64,000 bases of DNA, from positions 4,526,001 to 4,590,000 of the forward strand of contig NC_029536.1 of assembly GCF_001577835.2 (NCBI RefSeq). Direction: 5' to 3'. Position numbers and translations under genes: made by a program. Below the pieces are notes generated by a model. It made no database searches. It had not been told where the DNA came from and was given only the letters and a program-made list of their open reading frames with translations. This stretch comes from Coturnix japonica (lineage: Eukaryota; Chordata; Aves; Galliformes; Phasianidae). Positions 62,511-64,000 of the stretch are shown here, piece by piece. Positions within the stretch are counted from its first letter, which is position 1. The number at the start of each line of letters is the position of its first letter.

Positions 62511-62825
62511 CATAGGATCATAGAATCACAGAATGGCCTGGGTTGCAAAGGCCCACAGTGCTCATCCAGTTCCAACCCCCTGCTGTGTGCAGGGTCACCA
62601 ACCAGCAGCCCAGGCTGCCCAGAGNAGGCTGCCCAGAGCCACATCCAGCCTGGCCTTGAATGCCTGCAGGGATGGGGCATCCACAGCCTCCTTGGGCAAC
62701 CTGTTCCAGTGCGTCACCACCCTCTGGGTGAAAAACTCCCTCCTGATATCCAACCTAAATCTCCCCTGTCTCAGTTTAAAACCATTCCCACTTGTCCTAT
62801 CACTGTCCAGCAATCCACTTCAGAA
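62511..62825 (-). mobile_element. CR1 LINE 3' fragment (young avian type)
   Basis: Reverse orientation: cataggatcatagaatcaca, ctgctgtgtgcagggtcacc, tgcgtcaccaccctctgggt, acttgtcctatcactgtcc. Interrupted by the single N at 62625 and the duplicated 13 bases around it. Confidence 0.92.
62625..62625. other. Assembly join (single N) with duplicated flank
   Basis: The only ambiguous base in the window. The 13 bases before it (aggctgcccagag) are repeated immediately after it, inside a CR1 whose other copies have that string once. This is the pattern left when two overlapping contig ends are butted together with a placeholder N. Confidence 0.9.
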
Positions 62826-64000
62826 GAAGTTTACCTGGAGATACATGTGCATGTGATGAATAGCGCTCTAAAGGGATAAATGGATCTTTGCCAGTGCTGT
62901 TTTGGAAAGATGCACTTATTGCTTTATGTCACTGCATCAGAATCTCAACTGTTTTGAACTTGTGTTTTCTTCCACATGTGCATTTCTACTCGAAATGGAG
63001 AAATCTGATCAAAGGATCTCAGTGTTTTAATTGTGCATTGGTTCTGATATCAGACAGAATAAAATTACACACATCAGAATGATAGGGCAAAGTAATAACG
63101 CAGTGGCTGGAAGGGGAATGTTGTTAATTCTTCCATTACAAGTGACCAGAGGTGTTATACATGGACTTTTGGAAGCTGGTAGTAATCTCTAACTGTTTGA
63201 TTAGGGGAAGTGACTGCACCTATAGCCTTGTACAAGTTTTGTCTATACAAAAGTTAGAAAAATCCCATGCCTTTCAAATCTGTAGAGGCATCTCTGTGCA
63301 TTGAAGGATATGAAATGTGTTCATTTAGCATCTCGTTTCCCCACCTTGTCCATGTCCATTTAGATAGCAGGAAGTTATTGCCACATATATGGCAACCATT
63401 GCAAATCAATCAGTAAAGAAAAGATATTAATCTGTGGCTGGGAGAGTGCTGAATGAACTGTAAGACATCTCCTGCTGGTTAGTTGAGTTTTGCCTTGAAT
63501 TCAAACAGAGATAATTCTCTGTTCTGACTAGATGAGAAATGTTCTCTTATTCTTTATAATTAAGAGAATGGGAAATAAAATTAAGTGCATATCTTTCAGC
63601 TTCAGCATTCAGTATTCAGTGTTGTTGTCTTTTTAAATGCCTCTTGCCTGGCTCTCCTCAGGCTTAGCTTTGCAGAGTGCAGCATGGAGAACGCTTCCTA
63701 CAGACATCAGCTGCAAACACTGAATTGCAATTAGCCCCATCCTCCATTGCTTGGCAATTATGGTTCTCTTTATGCTTCTCTAAACCTCTGTGGATTTATC
63801 ACAGCCTGTCATCTCATGAGTTGGGTCATTTGTTCTGCTTTCACTCTTTCTCTCTACTATTTTGCAGTGTTATTTTTTTCTGATTTCATGCCTTTCTTCA
63901 TTACCATTAACACAAGGGCTTTATATTTGTTCAGCCAGCTTTTCCTGCTACTTCTTTGCGTGTGTCTGGTTAAAAATTAGCAAAAAAAATAAAATAAAAA

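Larger units (their letters stand above)
62119..64000. other. Right-hand flank upstream of esterase copy 3
   Basis: It contains the promoter side of copy 3, a minus-orientation CR1 fragment with one N (62511-62825), and about 1.1 kb of unique sequence ending in an A-rich run. No exon of a further esterase copy or of DHRS3 is visible. Confidence 0.5.

Noticed and set aside
1-64000. CRISPR arrays, operons, tRNA or rRNA genes, endogenous retroviral sequence
   Set aside because: No regularly spaced repeats, no tRNA box B with a cloverleaf, no rRNA motifs and no LTR or gag/pol/env-like frames were seen; the DNA is vertebrate nuclear.

Overview
The window reads as nuclear DNA from a bird, most likely a galliform (chicken-like). 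Multi-exon vertebrate genes with canonical GT-AG introns sit among about two dozen CR1 LINE 3' fragments. Several of these are of the abundant young avian type, with the tail sequence ending in repeated ATTCTRTG. Gene content and order match the human 1p36.21 block (DHRS3 - AADACL4 - AADACL3 - C1orf158/CFAP107 - PRAMEF cluster - LRRC38 - PDPN), read here in the opposite direction and without the PRAME-family cluster. The synteny statement is from memory; the gene identities come from translating the sequence.

Layout, left to right. (1) 2471-2540, minus strand: signal-peptide exon of podoplanin (PDPN), whose remaining exons lie beyond the left edge. (2) 15087-24763, plus strand: complete two-exon LRRC38, a BK-channel gamma subunit, head-to-head with PDPN. 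(3) 24764-44932: about 20 kb with no supportable gene, holding CR1 fragments, two MIR-like SINE relics and a small palindromic MITE-like element. (4) 44933-48083, minus strand: complete four-exon CFAP107 (C1orf158), a ciliary microtubule inner protein. (5) 48597-62118, minus strand: three tandem AADACL3/4-type serine esterase genes with identical exon architecture (177 or 183, 217, 64 and 775 coding bases). The first and third are intact with the full Ser-Asp-His triad. The middle copy has a single-base deletion inside its GDSAG nucleophile motif and looks like a very young pseudogene, an allele, or an assembly error. (6) 62119-64000: no gene seen.

The three esterase copies are near-identical in DNA around the nucleophile exon segment, and copies 1 and 3 are also near-identical around the Asp/His segment, while the sequence between has diverged. 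This is the expected footprint of gene conversion. Only copy 1 (48597-52440) starts in a CpG island; copies 2 and 3 start in CpG-poor DNA. A single N at 62625 is flanked by a duplicated 13-base string and marks a probable assembly join. I saw no CRISPR, tRNA, rRNA or viral element, and nothing that amounts to a new system; the most notable biology is the esterase array.
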